From contig JAMYHX010000023.1 in NCBI GenBank assembly GCA_025529335.1, positions 117,204 through 181,203 of the forward strand: a DNA stretch of 64,000 nucleotides, read 5' to 3'. The translations under genes were made by a program, and so were the position numbers. Positions 34,630 through 46,072 of this stretch are shown piece after piece (position 1 is the first letter of the stretch; each line of letters starts with the position of its first letter). The notes beneath the pieces were generated by a model, which saw nothing but the letters and a program-made list of their open reading frames with translations, searched no databases and was not told the DNA's origin. This stretch comes from Rhizopus sp. PT2906 (Eukaryota > Mucoromycota > Mucoromycetes > Mucorales > Rhizopodaceae).

Positions 34630-35800
34630 ATGTCCCTTTTTTCTAATTTTGTAGATTCTGTTACTACAGCCGTCGATTCGGTGACATTAAATAAACGATC
34701 AGATGGTTTGATTCATAGTGTCATCAAGGTAAATCAAGAATGCTTCAAGCTACAAAAGCTATTAGGAGAAGGGTAACTACCCATATTCAAGATTATAAAA
34801 GCTAATTCATATAAAAAAGGGGATTTGCCTTTGTTTATCTTGCTCAGGATGATAAAAAGCAACTTTATGCTATAAAAGTGATCAAGTGTGTAAGTAAAGA
34901 ATTGACTGAAAATGCCAAGAAAGAAGGGATCCTGTTGAGCCGATTGAATCATGATAATATCATAAAAATCAAAGTATAACAAACAAACAAAGAAAATGAT
35001 ACTATATTAACACCAACAAAAGGATATGTGTATGATTAAAGAAGACGACGGAAGCAAGATGTTGTATATGATTATGCCTTTTTATAAGGTAACAGGTTCA
35101 TTTATGTTTGATATTATATAAACATTGTTTCATTAGAGAGGAAGCGTGCAAGATTTAATAGACAACAATCGTAAAAGTGGAAAATATTTAGAAGAAGAAT
35201 ATATTTTCTCTTTATTTAAGCAAGTATGTCTTGGTGTCAAAGCATTGGCGGATTATAGAAACAGACAGGGAATTCATCAACCTTGGGCTCATCGAGATAT
35301 CAAACCAGCGTATGTGAAATAAAACAAGAATTCATAAATAACCAACAACCCTTTTATATAGCAACATATTACTCTCAGATGATGGCAAAACCCCAGTGTT
35401 GATGGATTTTGGTTCAGCGAGAATAGCAAGGATAGAGATTGATGACAAAAAGATGGCTAATAAAATACAGGATGAGGCAGCCGAACATTGTTCTATGCCA
35501 TACAGAGCACCTGAGCTATTTGATGTTAAAGTAAACAGCAAAATAGATGAAAGAGTAGACGTTTGGTCACTAGGATGTACTCTGTTTGCAATGGCATATG
35601 GTGAATCACCTTTTGAAATGACGATAAATCGTCAAGGAGGGGGGTCAATAGGTCTTGCTGTACTCAATGGACAATATACTATACCAGACAAAGGCTTATA
35701 CTCCAATTTATTACAAGACTTAATATCGTCCATGCTTACTGTTGATCCAAAAGATAGACCAACAATTCATTACATCTTACAAAAAATCAGCTTCAAATAA
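34630..35800 (+). CDS. Ser/Thr kinase, STK16/Env7-like (NAK family)
   Basis: Protein kinase of about 330 aa. Start MSLFSNFVDSVTTAVDSVTL (34630); an in-frame ATG at 34537 would add 31 residues. Gly-rich loop LLGEGGFAFVYLA, catalytic Lys in LYAIKVIK, HRD as WAHRDIKPANILL, DFG as LMDFGSARIA, then YRAPELF and VDVWSLGCTLFAM. Insert DNNRKSGKYLEEEYIFSLFK and overall length fit yeast Env7/human STK16, a palmitoylated kinase of Golgi/vacuole membranes. There is no obvious N-terminal palmitoylation cysteine in the first residues. The last 24 nt overlap the lectin gene on the other strand. Confidence 0.88.
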
Positions 35801-36401
35801 AACTTCTCTTTCTCCTGGTATATCGCCTGCGGGTATCAGATCCCATAATTGTGTGTTATCATATCCAAACTTTTTATGATACAAAATGGCCCTCGTTCCA
35901 TCCAAGGTACTATTGCCTTTGACATCCAACACCATGTGTGGGTCAGCTAATACATAGATATAACCTTTGCTATAGCCCCAACGTTGATTATGAGCATCTG
36001 CTACCAGTTTACGATCATACTGACATATCCATGCATTGTCCACCAAAGGTCCACCTCTGACGTCTAATACCTTGCCTGATTTTTTATTGACTATGAACCC
36101 ATCCTGATGTATTATTAGGAAAAAGCTATAGTCGCAAAACTTACTTGATAATACCACAGTTGGTTATCTCTGTCTTCGTTATGCTTAGGTGTCCATATGA
36201 GTATCTTGCCGTCATTCTACACTTTAAGCCATTACTATTCTGTTTTTCTTTTTGTGTATGCGTCATTCTTACTTTCAGTGTAGCGCCGTCAACTAGAACA
36301 AGTTAGCAGCAACAATAAAAAATCTTTAGGTATTTACCATCAATAACTTTTCCAGAATGTCGAGATTTTATGTAAAAGTATCCAGCAGGGAAATCTTCCA
36401 T
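35777..36401 (-). CDS. Ricin-B-like beta-trefoil lectin
   Basis: Small intracellular protein of about 155 aa starting MEDFPAGYFYIKSRHSGKVI, no signal peptide. It has the repeated beta-trefoil pattern: SGKVIDVDGATLKNDGKILI, then SGKVLDVRGG...WICQYDR, then MVLDVKGNSTLDGTRAILYH, each closing with a Q-x-W element (DNQLWYY, NQRWGY, TQLWDL). This is the fold of ricin-B/CBM13 carbohydrate-binding domains. Three or four exons. No catalytic domain is attached, so the role is unknown. It ends FEADFL-stop within the kinase 3' coding end. Confidence 0.85.
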
Positions 36402-36917
36402 AAGAAAAAATGAATATGCAAATGAAACTGTTGAACTGGTGACTTTTTTATTACTATTATTTTTTTTTTTTTTTAAAAAAAAATAACCCCTCTTTGATGG
36501 GTAGACATATTCTAAAGGAATCCTTCAGATTGAGCCAAGATATCGCATGTCTTTAGTGACAATACGTCAAGAAAGAATATTCCATGTTGTGGTATACTTG
36601 CTCTTTAAGCACGGTGAAAGAACTATGACACGAAAGAGCCATTTAGATGGAAATAGATGTTGATATGGGGCAATAATGTTGATCAAAACGGTCATAAACC
36701 ATCACTGTTAGACATACACACACTCACGCACACACGTCAATGATGTCTCTCTCTCTTGAGGAAACTGCTACCCAAATTAAACGATGTACTCAGTCCATAT
36801 TTACTACCAAATGAATCAAGTTGTGAATCAAGCTCTAAAGCAGGCGTAAGCAATAATTATTTTATATGTATATACAAAAACTATTCGAGTAATAATAAAA
36901 AAAAAGACTAGTTTTAC
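36402..36917. other. Intergenic between lectin and Sec61-gamma genes
   Basis: Promoter of the lectin gene and 3' flank of SEC61G. It contains a T-then-A run near 36461-36483 and a CA-rich tract near 36713-36737. No gene. Confidence 0.6.
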
Positions 36918-37253
36918 TTAGGCACCACCGACAAGGATGTTATTGATGGGGATGTGGATGAGCTATAATAACACGTTATACTTCCTTACTTTTCGTTTAT
37001 TGTATCATAAACTTACCTTAACCAAGTAGCCTAAAGCACCAAGAGCAGCAAAACCCATAGCAACAGCTTGAGTGATCTTTAAGAATTCTATATACAAGTG
37101 TCAAAGATGAGCAAGTGGGTGTTTTATTTTTCTTTGGTTACCTTGTTGATCAGGCTTTTTACAACGGTTGATAAATTGAACACCTTCTTTAAAGAATTGC
37201 TTGGGTCCGTCGATAGCTTGTTGGGCAGTTTCTTTAATATCAGATGAGCTCAT
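36918..37253 (-). CDS. SSS1: Sec61 gamma subunit (Sss1)
   Basis: Tail-anchored small subunit of the ER protein-conducting channel. Exons 37142-37253, 37017-37087 and 36918-36962 give 228 nt, 75 aa, in phase. Sequence: MSSSDIKETAQQAIDGPKQF, conserved KEGVQFINRCKKPDQQEF, then one membrane helix (ITQAVAMGFAALGALGYLVK) and the typical end HIPINNILVGG. Length and motif match the universal SecE/Sec61-gamma family. Confidence 0.97.
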
Positions 37254-37645
37254 TTTATTATTTTGTAGATGAAAGAGGGAAAAAGAAGAAGAAATACAAA
37301 AATGTGGATATTATTTTAATTGGCTTTTACGTTATTACAGCCAATCAAATGGCGTCAAGTAGAAAGAGACATTCAGTCAGGTTACACGTCAGTCCTCTTT
37401 GCCTTTTCTATGGTGAATCACCTGCAAAAGGGCTTTTTTAAATTCAAATACATATATATGCCACTGAAAGAGAGAGGGAGGGATGTTTCTATAGTAAGTA
37501 TACCACATATAAAGGTTTCTAACTTTGGGATACATATGCATATATTAAGCACACTCTCACTGCATCCAAGAAATACTCCCTTTGTTGCATTAAATAGACT
37601 GTTTGTAAAGAGGGGGAATACTATTATTATATGATTTATTGCTAT
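37254..37645. other. Intergenic between SEC61G and SYS1
   Basis: Promoter of the Sec61-gamma gene. No further gene-like structure is seen. Confidence 0.6.
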
Positions 37646-38426
37646 TTACACTTCATTATGTGCGTCTATGTCCTTCATTGGTATCACATCATAACGATGA
37701 CTACTACTGCCACTATGACCACTTGATAATGCCTTTTTAGCTTTACTCATGGCAGTCAACAATGAGCCTTTATCTTCTGGTTCCACACTATCTTCTACAT
37801 TCGCATCCGAGGTTTTTCTCTTCTTTTTTCCAATCTCTGCTGAATCATCATTATGATCATCCATCACGATGCTCGTGCTGCCACTTGCTTGCTGTCGTGT
37901 GTTATTGTTGTTACTATGTATCATAATCGGTTTCATTTCTCGATGCATACATGCCCATTCTCCTCCAAGTGTCATGATCAAAATATCCACGACTTGAAGC
38001 ACCCACCAGGCAAAGCTTATAGGAAAATGACGAGACACTTTCCAGACAAAGACCAAGTGGAAAAAATGAAATGTCAAGACGAAATCAAGAATTTGTTTTG
38101 CTCGTTGAACAATGAGCACAAGAAGGGGTATACTGGCACATGCACTCACCATCCAGACAATGAGCACAGTCCAACCGAAGCCTGTGTCTGCTCGAATTTC
38201 TGTATCTACAAAGATGAGGTCGAGGGATAATTCGGTGCCTGTAAGTATGGTCGCAGCCAAGAGAATGATGCTCAGGATGATGTATATTAGCGATTGTAAT
38301 GCTGCAATCTATATACATTTATATGAACAGAAGTGCTTTTTATGTAGTTTATTCTGTTTTGTATCTTACTTGAGCTATTATAAGTATAGGATCCCAGCGT
38401 GAGGATCTAAATGAAGACACTGCCAT
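37646..38426 (-). CDS. SYS1: Sys1, Golgi Arl-recruiting membrane protein
   Basis: Four-helix Golgi membrane protein that recruits the Arl3/ARFRP1 GTPase. Exon 1 encodes MAVSSFRSSRWDPILIIAQ, exon 2 resumes IAALQSLIYIILSIILLAAT; SRWDPILIIAQIAALQSL is the family signature. It continues SLDLIFVDTEIRADTGFGWT, TFHFFHLVFVWKVSRHFPIS and WWVLQVVDILIMTLGGEWAC. The C-terminal tail of about 100 residues (Asn/Ser-rich, KKKRKTSDANVED) is longer than in human SYS1 (156 aa). Two exons, about 230 aa. Confidence 0.92.
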
Positions 38427-38689
38427 GGAACTTCACAAGTGATTTTGAAAAAAGAACAACGCTCAGCATAAAAAACACCTTTTAATTTCAGATATTTTAT
38501 TGCTCAACCCTTTACTTGAAAAGGATAAGGAGTTTATTCAATCGCTTTATCTCCTTGATAATCAAAGAAAGAGAAAGAGAAAGAGAAAGAGAGAGGATCT
38601 GTACGTATATCTGATATCCATTTCTCTTGCCACCAAAAATGATTTATTCCAACTGCGTACTTTTTTTTTTTTCTTGTAAAACGGGACTT

Positions 38690-41511
38690 ATGGAATGGAT
38701 CGAAACCAAGGTTGAGCATTCCTTCAATATTGAATCAAATGACATCAGATCGTGTCATTTGTTAGGCTGCTCTTTTCATAACTATAGCTTTATTATTAAT
38801 GATCACCAAACAATATTCTCTCCCAACATTGAGGTAACATAATGAGCAACATTATAGATTCCATATATGAAAAAACTAAAATTACCTCCCCTTTCCTCTT
38901 TATTTGTGTTTGTGTGTGGGAGGAAGAGAGATCACAACCAAGTTACCTGATGAGCCTTTATCTCAAGCCATTATTTCATGTGAGCAGACAGAAGCCTGTG
39001 CATGTTATCTATTAACAAAACGTGGTGATGTGTATCTGTGGAATATCTTTCAACAAAAGTATATAGATAGTATTCATTTGCATTTCCCTCACTTATTAAA
39101 AACGTACTAGACAAACAGAGAAAAGGCCAAAGCTTGAGACGAATCATTATGAATTACAAAAGGTTGGGACCTTAATCAAAGATATATGCATAACTGATAC
39201 AGTGGTTTTTCTTTATATATTAGATTCGTGAAAGAGTGTATTATATTGCTTCTGCTGATCCAAGTGGCATTTACATGTTTTCTGATCAACAATGTGAGAT
39301 ATATCAAGGTAAAGCACTTTTTGCTGACCTAGGTGGCGTAAGTTCAAAGGTGACCTGTCATCAATTCTATCAAGACTTGGATCCAGTCATCACTCGGTTC
39401 TTTTCGATAAAGTAATACATACACTAGAATGCATTCGTTAGCTAACAGCTCTTCAAAAGAGACCAAGGTTTTATTTATGGTACTGCATTAGGAGCAGTCT
39501 TTTGTCGTAACTCAAGTCAGGCTAATCTTGTCCAAGATCTGAAGCTGATGGCCTTTGAAAATGAAAAAGTAGAGCACATAGAGATAGTCCGATCAGAAGA
39601 AGTGAGTGGTATACTGGCGATTGGTAACCAAGGAACCATAATGATGTACTACAAATTTGTTGATGACAGCACTGTTCATCTTCAACAGTTCAACATCCAA
39701 GCTCCAATTTACTCCTTGGACAAGATTCAGGTAAATCATACGCGTTTTGATGCTGATCTTGAATCGATAATTTCATTCTTTAGGATTTTAATTATGTTGT
39801 GTCCAATGGGATTGGCAAAGTATCCATGATGTTGTTTAAATTTAATCAAAGGGAGGTTGAACTGGAACTATTGCCATTCCAAGGTTTAAACCAAGTGTCA
39901 GCATTAAGGTTCCTTGATAGGACTACATTAGAGGTGCTGTGTGACAATGGCGAATATCAAAGAGTCAAATTCAACCCTCAGGCAACTTCAGTTGGAAATA
40001 ACCCTGAGGCGATCCATGCTCTGATTCAAGATGCACTGAAAGAGCTGGCATTAAGTGAAACGAGTCTAAAAGAGATGGAAAGAGAAGAACAAGTAAGAAC
40101 GAAGAATATACTCCTTACATCACATTTATGTTTTTTTTGTTGGGAAATAGGAACTAAATGATAAACTGGTCTCTGTCAACCAAACATTATATGCTATTCA
40201 GAGTATCAACGCAAGAAGAAAGAAAGGGTTGGGAAATTCATTACAAGACACAGGCTTTGAGTTCACTCTATGCCCTATTGTCAAACCAGCCTCGATTGCC
40301 AACACATGTTTACAGCCAGTAACTTATTTGCGCGCTTGCATAAAAACGTCAAGATTCCTACAATTAGAGCATTGGGAATTATCGCTTGACCTGTTTCCGC
40401 TCGAGATATCCACAAAGGATGCTGGTTTGACTCAATATGTGCCTGTTGTAGGCTTCGAAACCCATTATGAACAACATATGGAACGATATTCTGTATGGGA
40501 GCGTGATATTCCTCTAGACCTCAATCGATGTTCTTTACCGCTAAAGGCCACTTGCACTTTAATCATGATATCGTCTGAACAAAAGGAATTGAGATTTCCA
40601 TTAGCTGAAATGATTGTGGATGACATTCATTTTGCTATACCTTGCACTTTAGATTTAATTGAAAGTATAGAAAGACGAGGACTAGATGAAGTAACAAATA
40701 GGCTCAATCAATCATATCAACTTTTAACATTGCTGGATAAAACAAACCCATTTGCAAGATTATTGAGAAAACATCCCGATTCTCTCCATCAAGTAGTTAA
40801 AGATATACTTTGTCATGATGTAGTTAACATTTGTCTTTTATAGAAATTATTGAACTATAAGCAGTCAACTATTCGGTGTATAGTTGATCCATCGATGACG
40901 AATGAACAGTATCGATCTATTTTAGCCAGTTTGCTTTCTGAAGGACGCAGGATGTAAGAAAGGGGGGAATAATGAAAGACATATAACTAACATAAACACA
41001 AGGGATGAGATAAAGAATATGATATGTCATGCTGAACAAGCTTATTTTACTTTAGCGTCATTTCCAGCAAGCCCAATTATGTTAAAGTTGACAAAGTGTG
41101 GGTTTTGCTATAAAAAGGAAAATAGATCAGTGCTAACTATTTTTGTAAAGTATCCATAAATGAAATCGATATTGTCATTCAGTGTGCACATACGCCTGCT
41201 CTATTCAAAGCAGAAGCTACCCTTCTTTTAAGGCTATATCATTACTATTTTTGTAAAGAAAAAGACAAGGAAATGAACGGTAAGACCAATGATAATAAAA
41301 AAGGGTAATTAATAACCCCAAACTAGCTTCATTCTTCAAGATGATAAAGTTACTTGATAATCAAATAGAGCAACTTCGAGAACTCTATCATCAAGATAAA
41401 ATGGAAATAGATTACAATGATAAAACATTATTTGGTTCTATCAAAGAAGTAGTTGATTTGATATCTAATGTCAACAACCAAGTTTCTATTGGATTTGTTA
41501 AGTTTTTATAA
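38690..41511 (+). CDS. Large protein with FANCB/FAAP100-like layout
   Basis: Multi-exon gene (about 10 exons, roughly 750 aa) starting MEWIETKVEHSFNIESNDIR. The N-terminal half is beta-rich with WD-like repeats (YLLTKRGDVYLWNIFQ, SADPSGIYMFSDQQ, IYGTALGAVFCRN, GILAIGNQGTIMMYY), consistent with a beta-propeller. A coiled coil follows (ETSLKEMEREEQELNDKLVS, about 40050-40200). The C-terminal half is a beta-sandwich-like region (VTYLRACIKTSRFLQLEHWE) then alternating beta/alpha (IVIQCAHTPALFKAEATLLL). Propeller, coiled coil, ear-like sandwich is the layout of Fanconi core subunits FANCB/FAAP100 and of BBS2/7; fungi lack BBSomes. The assignment is inference only. The exon ending FQQKS joins TEKRPKLE via a 52-nt intron. 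Confidence 0.6.
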
Positions 41512-41639
41512 ATAATTCATGCTCCGAAATGCATGAATCTCACTCTTGCGCATTCAAAAAAAAAAAAAAAAAAAAAACTATATAAACTCTAGCTTTTCTT
41601 TTTTTCTGTCTTTTTTTTTTCTTTTTATATTTCTGAAAT

Positions 41640-41840
41640 ATGCCTGGAAAGTTCTTTAATTACGTCGTATTCCCAGTAACAACGATTGCACTTGTTGGAA
41701 CAATCATTCGTAGTCAAGCAAGACCTGCAAAAGCACATAGTCATTATATGAAAGGAGATCATCAAACGAGACAAGGATGGAAGCAGACAAATGATGGGCT
41801 TAGTGTACAAGATGTTGGCAGAAGTGGTGGTGGTGTATAA
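41640..41840 (+). CDS. Small single-pass membrane protein (66 aa)
   Basis: Intronless frame MPGKFFNYVVFPVTTIALVG with one N-terminal hydrophobic helix, then a basic, polar tail (RSQARPAKAHSHYMKGDHQT) ending GRSGGGV. It follows a pyrimidine-rich leader typical of expressed genes here. The N-terminal anchor with positive flank suggests a mitochondrial or ER membrane protein. I do not recognise the family. Confidence 0.65.
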   Translation: MPGKFFNYVVFPVTTIALVGTIIRSQARPAKAHSHYMKGDHQTRQGWKQTNDGLSVQDVGRSGGGV

Positions 41841-42303
41841 TTCAACCTTTTTTGTATATACGTATTATTTCTATTCCCACACACAAGTATATATTCATAT
41901 ATAAATAAAAACGCGATCCTTTTCTTCTTGTAATCTATGTCACTTTGTTTTCCATCATGCCTACGACAATACATATATATATATAACCAGTCGTTCAACT
42001 GGCTAAGAGGATATCATGAGGGAGTAGGGAGAGAGGAAGGAAGGGGGGTGGGAAATAATCATTATGCACTAAAATAAAAAAGATTCAATACTTAATACAT
42101 CAAGGCAAACAAGGTATTTGTAGTTAAACAAGGGTATTTCACATCAAGAAAACTTTGCAGGAACCACTCATTATGCAGACCTTTAGAGATGGCAAAGCCT
42201 AAATGAAACACATCATTTATAGATAAAAGGTGTAAATAAAGGGGATGGCCTTATTTATTTGCTTGAACACTAGGGAAATCATACATTCAATCAAAGGTTC
42301 AAT
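41841..42303. other. Intergenic, 3' flank of PEX16
   Basis: Convergent 3' flanks, with AT repeats (41972-41982) and a G-rich stretch near 42041. No gene. Confidence 0.6.
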
Positions 42304-43672
42304 CTATGAACCAGATGTGTAGAAATAAGAGTCTTGCCAGAATGGTCTATAGTCATTCAATGCAGCTATTCAAATACACACATTCATATCCGTGAGAAAC
42401 GCTTTATCTTTTTTTTTTTTTGTTAATTTGAATCTACCTGTTACAATGGAAACAATAGGTCTATGTTCTGTTGCATCGCAAAATCTATCTAGTAGTACCC
42501 TAGTACAAGTTAAAGTCAATATGGTTGTTATTTTTTACATGTACAAGTACCTTGTAACTTGTGTGTACATAGGTCCTCTAAGGAAATAATATAGCAATAA
42601 ATAACTTCTTCTCTTCAATTCTTCTTTTTCCAATCGGTTTGAAGTCTGCATATTGACTGCTATCAAAGATATCCAATCGATACAGAGAGATACTAGCCAT
42701 GGTTTCCAGGATAGCGACTCTTCATCTTTTTCAGTCTGTTCCTCTTCGTCTTCTTGAACCTCTTTTGGATCAGAACGAACCGACATCTTTCTTTGTTCAA
42801 CCAAAATCATGAGCGCTAAAGAGTATAGTCAGACAGCTGAGTATGCTATTCAATCCCTCTGCCATTACCATAAACCAATGGTCGTACCATCCACAGCAGT
42901 TCGCCCATGTGGGACCATCCACTTCTACTCTGAGATTTTGTATCACTCTCCTTGGATAGAGCTGTTCCCGTTCTTGGGTCAAGATGTGATAACTCGAGCT
43001 TATCATCTTTGTGCTGTAGATCGAGTGTATCTGGATCCACGTTCCTTATATAATGTGTTGGATGAAGTATCATCTTCCGCTTTGCTCCGTAAAACAAAGC
43101 AAGTCGAAGTAGAAATCTGTCAATTACAGAAAGATCAGAAAAAAAAAAGTAAGTGATGATGTACATACTTTATTCCTTCTATGCTTGTGATCCACTTCCA
43201 TCGAGACATTCGCGATACTCTTCTGCTCAAAAACATCTCTACAACGACTTCTGTGTAGGAAATGATGCTCAATGTCCAGGAAGCCAGGCGACACAGCCTT
43301 TTGGTCTGATAGTTTTGGATGAACCGAGCATTGAATGATCCATCCACAGTCTGTGTGTTCAAATGCTTTTCAACTAGAACTTTTGTGTGTACCAGTGAAA
43401 TGAGATTCAATCCTGTAAGGACTTTTGTTAAAAGGTTAATAGACGCGTATATACCCACATGATCATCAATTACTAGTTTGTGAACAAAGGTCGCTATCTT
43501 GAAAACGTCCTTTGAGTGTGTATCAGTCTCTCCTATCAATGCATTGCTATGTATGATATATACCAGGTAGTAATAAAGAAAGCGCTCTTAGAGTATCCTC
43601 AAATGTGTTGATATAAGAAGGATAACGGTTCTTTTGTCTATTGGTAAAGTGTAATAATGAGCTTGGTAGCAT
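42304..43672 (-). CDS. PEX16: Peroxin-16
   Basis: Peroxisomal/ER membrane peroxin needed to recruit membrane proteins to peroxisomes. Start MLPSSLLHFTNRQKNRYPSY (43672). RALSLLLPGRFQDSDLCSQT joins across an intron, and the following exon adds RLNLISLVHTKVLVEKH. Then SWTLSIISYTEVVVEMFLSR, KWITSIEGIK | FLLRLALFYGAKRKMILHPT, GELLWMVRPLVYA, KPWLVSLCIDWISL, KRRSYLLLYYFLRGPMY. The last exons give RFCDATEHRPIVSIVT and LNDYRPFWQDSYFYTSGS-stop. LPGRF, the MILHPT-like block and the YFYTS ending are Pex16 marks. An antisense open frame at 42809-43156 is a shadow. Confidence 0.9.
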
Positions 43673-43869
43673 AAAGAGAAAGGAAAGCCCTACCCCCTTT
43701 TTTTCACATACAGTCATTCCGGAGTTAGATATCGTACTTTATGAAAATCATGCCGGCCAATAGTATGCATCATCTTCCATAAGCTGAATCAGCTGCATCA
43801 CTGTACTGTGATACCTCAACTAATATGGACAACCACTCTTTAAATGGTTCTCTTTTTCTCTTTTTCTCG

Positions 43870-43912
<43 letters not shown>

Positions 43913-44287
43913 ATGATCCCATAAAAGGTTTTTTATTACACATTGACACCCAGCCGGATTGATCTGATCCAGGCGGACACTTGTTTATTATTAAACACAT
44001 ATTTTAGATTCTTTCTTTTTTTCTTTTTTTCTGTTGGCATAGAAATCAAAAAAAAGACAAAGGGATAATGTTAGAAAATACAAATAGTGGATCAATTATT
44101 TATCAAAAACCAAAATTATTCACTTACACAACAGCTTTGCATTAACAAGAGGTGCTTTCTTTTTTGACATTTACTTGTCTATGTGACTTGGAGATAGTGG
44201 TGACACAAGTGCGCTTGATTTCCCTCTCTCTCTCTCTCTCTTTTTTTTTTTTTTTTTTTTTCTTTATCTTTTTTCCCTTTATAAACA
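43673..44287. other. Divergent intergenic region, PEX16/RAB11
   Basis: It contains a 38-T run (43871-43908) followed by a short repeat, and a CT-rich plus poly-T leader just before the Rab11 ATG (44220-44262). No gene. Confidence 0.65.
43871..43940. repeat. Poly(T) plus short dispersed repeat, copy 1
   Basis: 38 T followed by ACCCATGATCCCATAAAAGG. A close relative (about 17 of 20 identical) sits after a 15-T run at 46073-46087. Read on the minus strand both are a short conserved 3' end followed by a poly(A) tail, as left by retroposition. Confidence 0.5.
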
Positions 44288-45211
44288 ATGAGTCGAGATG
44301 AAGAATATGACTACCTGTTCAAAGGTGTGTACACTTTATAGATTAGAATAGACCGAGAGACATGTTATATACTTACTGTTTTCTATCAGTTGTCCTTATT
44401 GGCGATTCAGGTGTTGGAAAGACAAATCTATTAAGTCGTTTTACTCGTAATGAGTTCAATTTGGAATCCAAAAGTACTATTGGTGTAGAGTTTGCCACTA
44501 GAAGTATTCAAGTAGATAATAAAGTGATCAAAGCTCAAATTTGGGATACAGGTATAAAAAAAAAAAGAAAAGGAAATGATGTAAGAATAACTTCTTTTTT
44601 GTTAGCTGGTCAAGAAAGATACCGTGCTATTACTAGTGCGTAAGTATTATAAGGGAAAAAGAAATGATATTAGAGAGACACTAACAACTAAGAAAAAAAA
44701 GATACTATCGTGGTGCTGTTGGAGCCTTGTTAGTATATGATATTTCAAAGCATTCAACTTATGAAAGTGTTGATCGATGGTTAAAGGAACTCCGTGATCA
44801 TGCGGATTCTAATATTGTTATTATGCTTGTTGGTAATAAGAGTGATTTGAGACATTTGAGAGCTGTTCCTACAGAAGAAGCCAAGCAATTTGCCTGTAAG
44901 TTAAAATGATCTAGTTGACAATTACTTACTATGTGATGTATATATATATAGCTGATAATGGATTATCATTTATTGAGACATCTGCTTTGGATGCAACTAA
45001 TGTTGATCAATCATTTCAACAGATTCTAACAGGTAGATATCCAGTTTAAATGTATACATACATACTAATAATATTTATAGAAATATATCGCATTGTATCT
45101 AACAAGGCATTGGAATCATCCAATAATACAATCAAACCTACCACTGGACAAACCATCCTTGTCTCTCAAACACCTGATGAGAAAGCCAAACAAGGTGGTG
45201 GATGCTGTTAA
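44288..45211 (+). CDS. Rab11/Ypt31 small GTPase (212 aa)
   Basis: Recycling-endosome/trans-Golgi Rab. Six exons (44288-44324, 44390-44551, 44606-44639, 44702-44895, 44952-45032, 45081-45211) total 639 nt in phase. MSRDEEYDYLFKVVLIGDSG; P-loop GDSGVGKT; effector FNLESKSTIGVEFATRSI, the Rab11-specific switch I; DTAGQERYRAITSAYYRGA; NKSD and ETSA guanine motifs; C-terminal GGGCC for double geranylgeranylation. Confidence 0.96.
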
Positions 45212-45359
45212 TCTTAATAAACTGAATATTTTGTTGTTATGATTTTAATCTCTTGTGAGTCTCGATCGACCACACGTGAAATGTATATTAACGAATCTTT
45301 AAGTGCTCAAGTATACACAGTCTTTCGTCCCCCCGTCTCTTTTTCTTCCCCCTTTTCTT

Positions 45360-45361
<2 letters not shown>

Positions 45362-45417
<56 letters not shown>
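45362..45417. repeat. Uninterrupted 56-T homopolymer
   Basis: 56 consecutive T downstream of Rab11. The length may be imprecise for assembly reasons. Confidence 0.9.
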
Positions 45418-45438
45418 CTTTTCTTTGCTATTGTTTGA

Positions 45439-45660
45439 ATGATGCGCAAATCTCATACAATTCGCGAACTGTTGAATCACCTTATGAATACATTCAAACA
45501 TCCATTCATAGACAGCAAACATAATAGCAGTCATCATGATAATGATAGTAAACGAATGGTTAATACAGAAATAACACAGTTTGAGAAAACATATGTATCA
45601 TTTCCAGAGTTTATAGACTCATCTGCCCTCTACCATCAAAGCACGATCTATTCCAAATAA
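45439..45660 (+). CDS. Isolated 73-codon frame, doubtful
   Basis: ATG-started frame MMRKSHTIRELLNHLMNTFK ending STIYSK. No family and no visible partner exons; it lies just after the 56-T run. It could be a small gene or chance. Confidence 0.2.
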   Translation: MMRKSHTIRELLNHLMNTFKHPFIDSKHNSSHHDNDSKRMVNTEITQFEKTYVSFPEFIDSSALYHQSTIYSK

Positions 45661-45818
45661 ACATCATTTAATAAACACTATTTTTTTCTCCATTACTATA
45701 CTCAATATCGCGCGTTGGAATGCTCCTCAGGAATAATACATGTGTGTATATGCTGTGATAAATTTGGTGATAAAAAAAAATAGTGTTCTTATGTCCTACG
45801 TAGTCGCTGTATAGGATA

Positions 45819-46040
45819 AATGCTGGCTACCCTGATGACAAAATCGCATCCGTGGCATCCTATGCTCAACTTTGCACCATGACTCGCCGACGTCTCTCTA
45901 TGTCTGAGACCATACCAGATCCTTCTGAATATGCTTCTATTATCCCCTCCCCCTCTCCTCAGCACCATTCAGGCCTGGCGCTCTCTTGGCCACAGCTATC
46001 CTCACTACCCATGGTTAGAAGGTCCCCTCGAATGGCTTAA
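45819..46040 (+). pseudogene. GC-richer coding-like fragment
   Basis: ATG-less open frame (DDKIASVASYAQLCTMTRRR ... SGLALSWPQLSSLPMVRRSP) with Pro/Ser-rich content and clearly higher GC in third positions than its neighbours. It is directly followed by a 15-T run and the short dispersed repeat. This looks like part of an inserted element. Confidence 0.35.
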
Positions 46041-46072
46041 GCAGTTCCGTTAGCATTCCTTTTCCTTTTTGC

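Noticed and set aside
39062..39110. In-frame continuation of the FANCB/FAAP100-like exon to a stop codon
   Set aside because: A GTATAT donor and CTAG acceptor remove this part and restore the downstream frame, so the stop is intronic and not a pseudogene sign.
42809..43156. Long plus-strand open frame
   Set aside because: Lies antisense to PEX16 exons whose protein is clearly conserved; a shadow frame.
43135..43539. Continuous minus-strand frame through PEX16 introns
   Set aside because: Splicing at the flanking GT/AG sites gives the conserved LPGRF segment instead; the 5' part of the open frame is intron.
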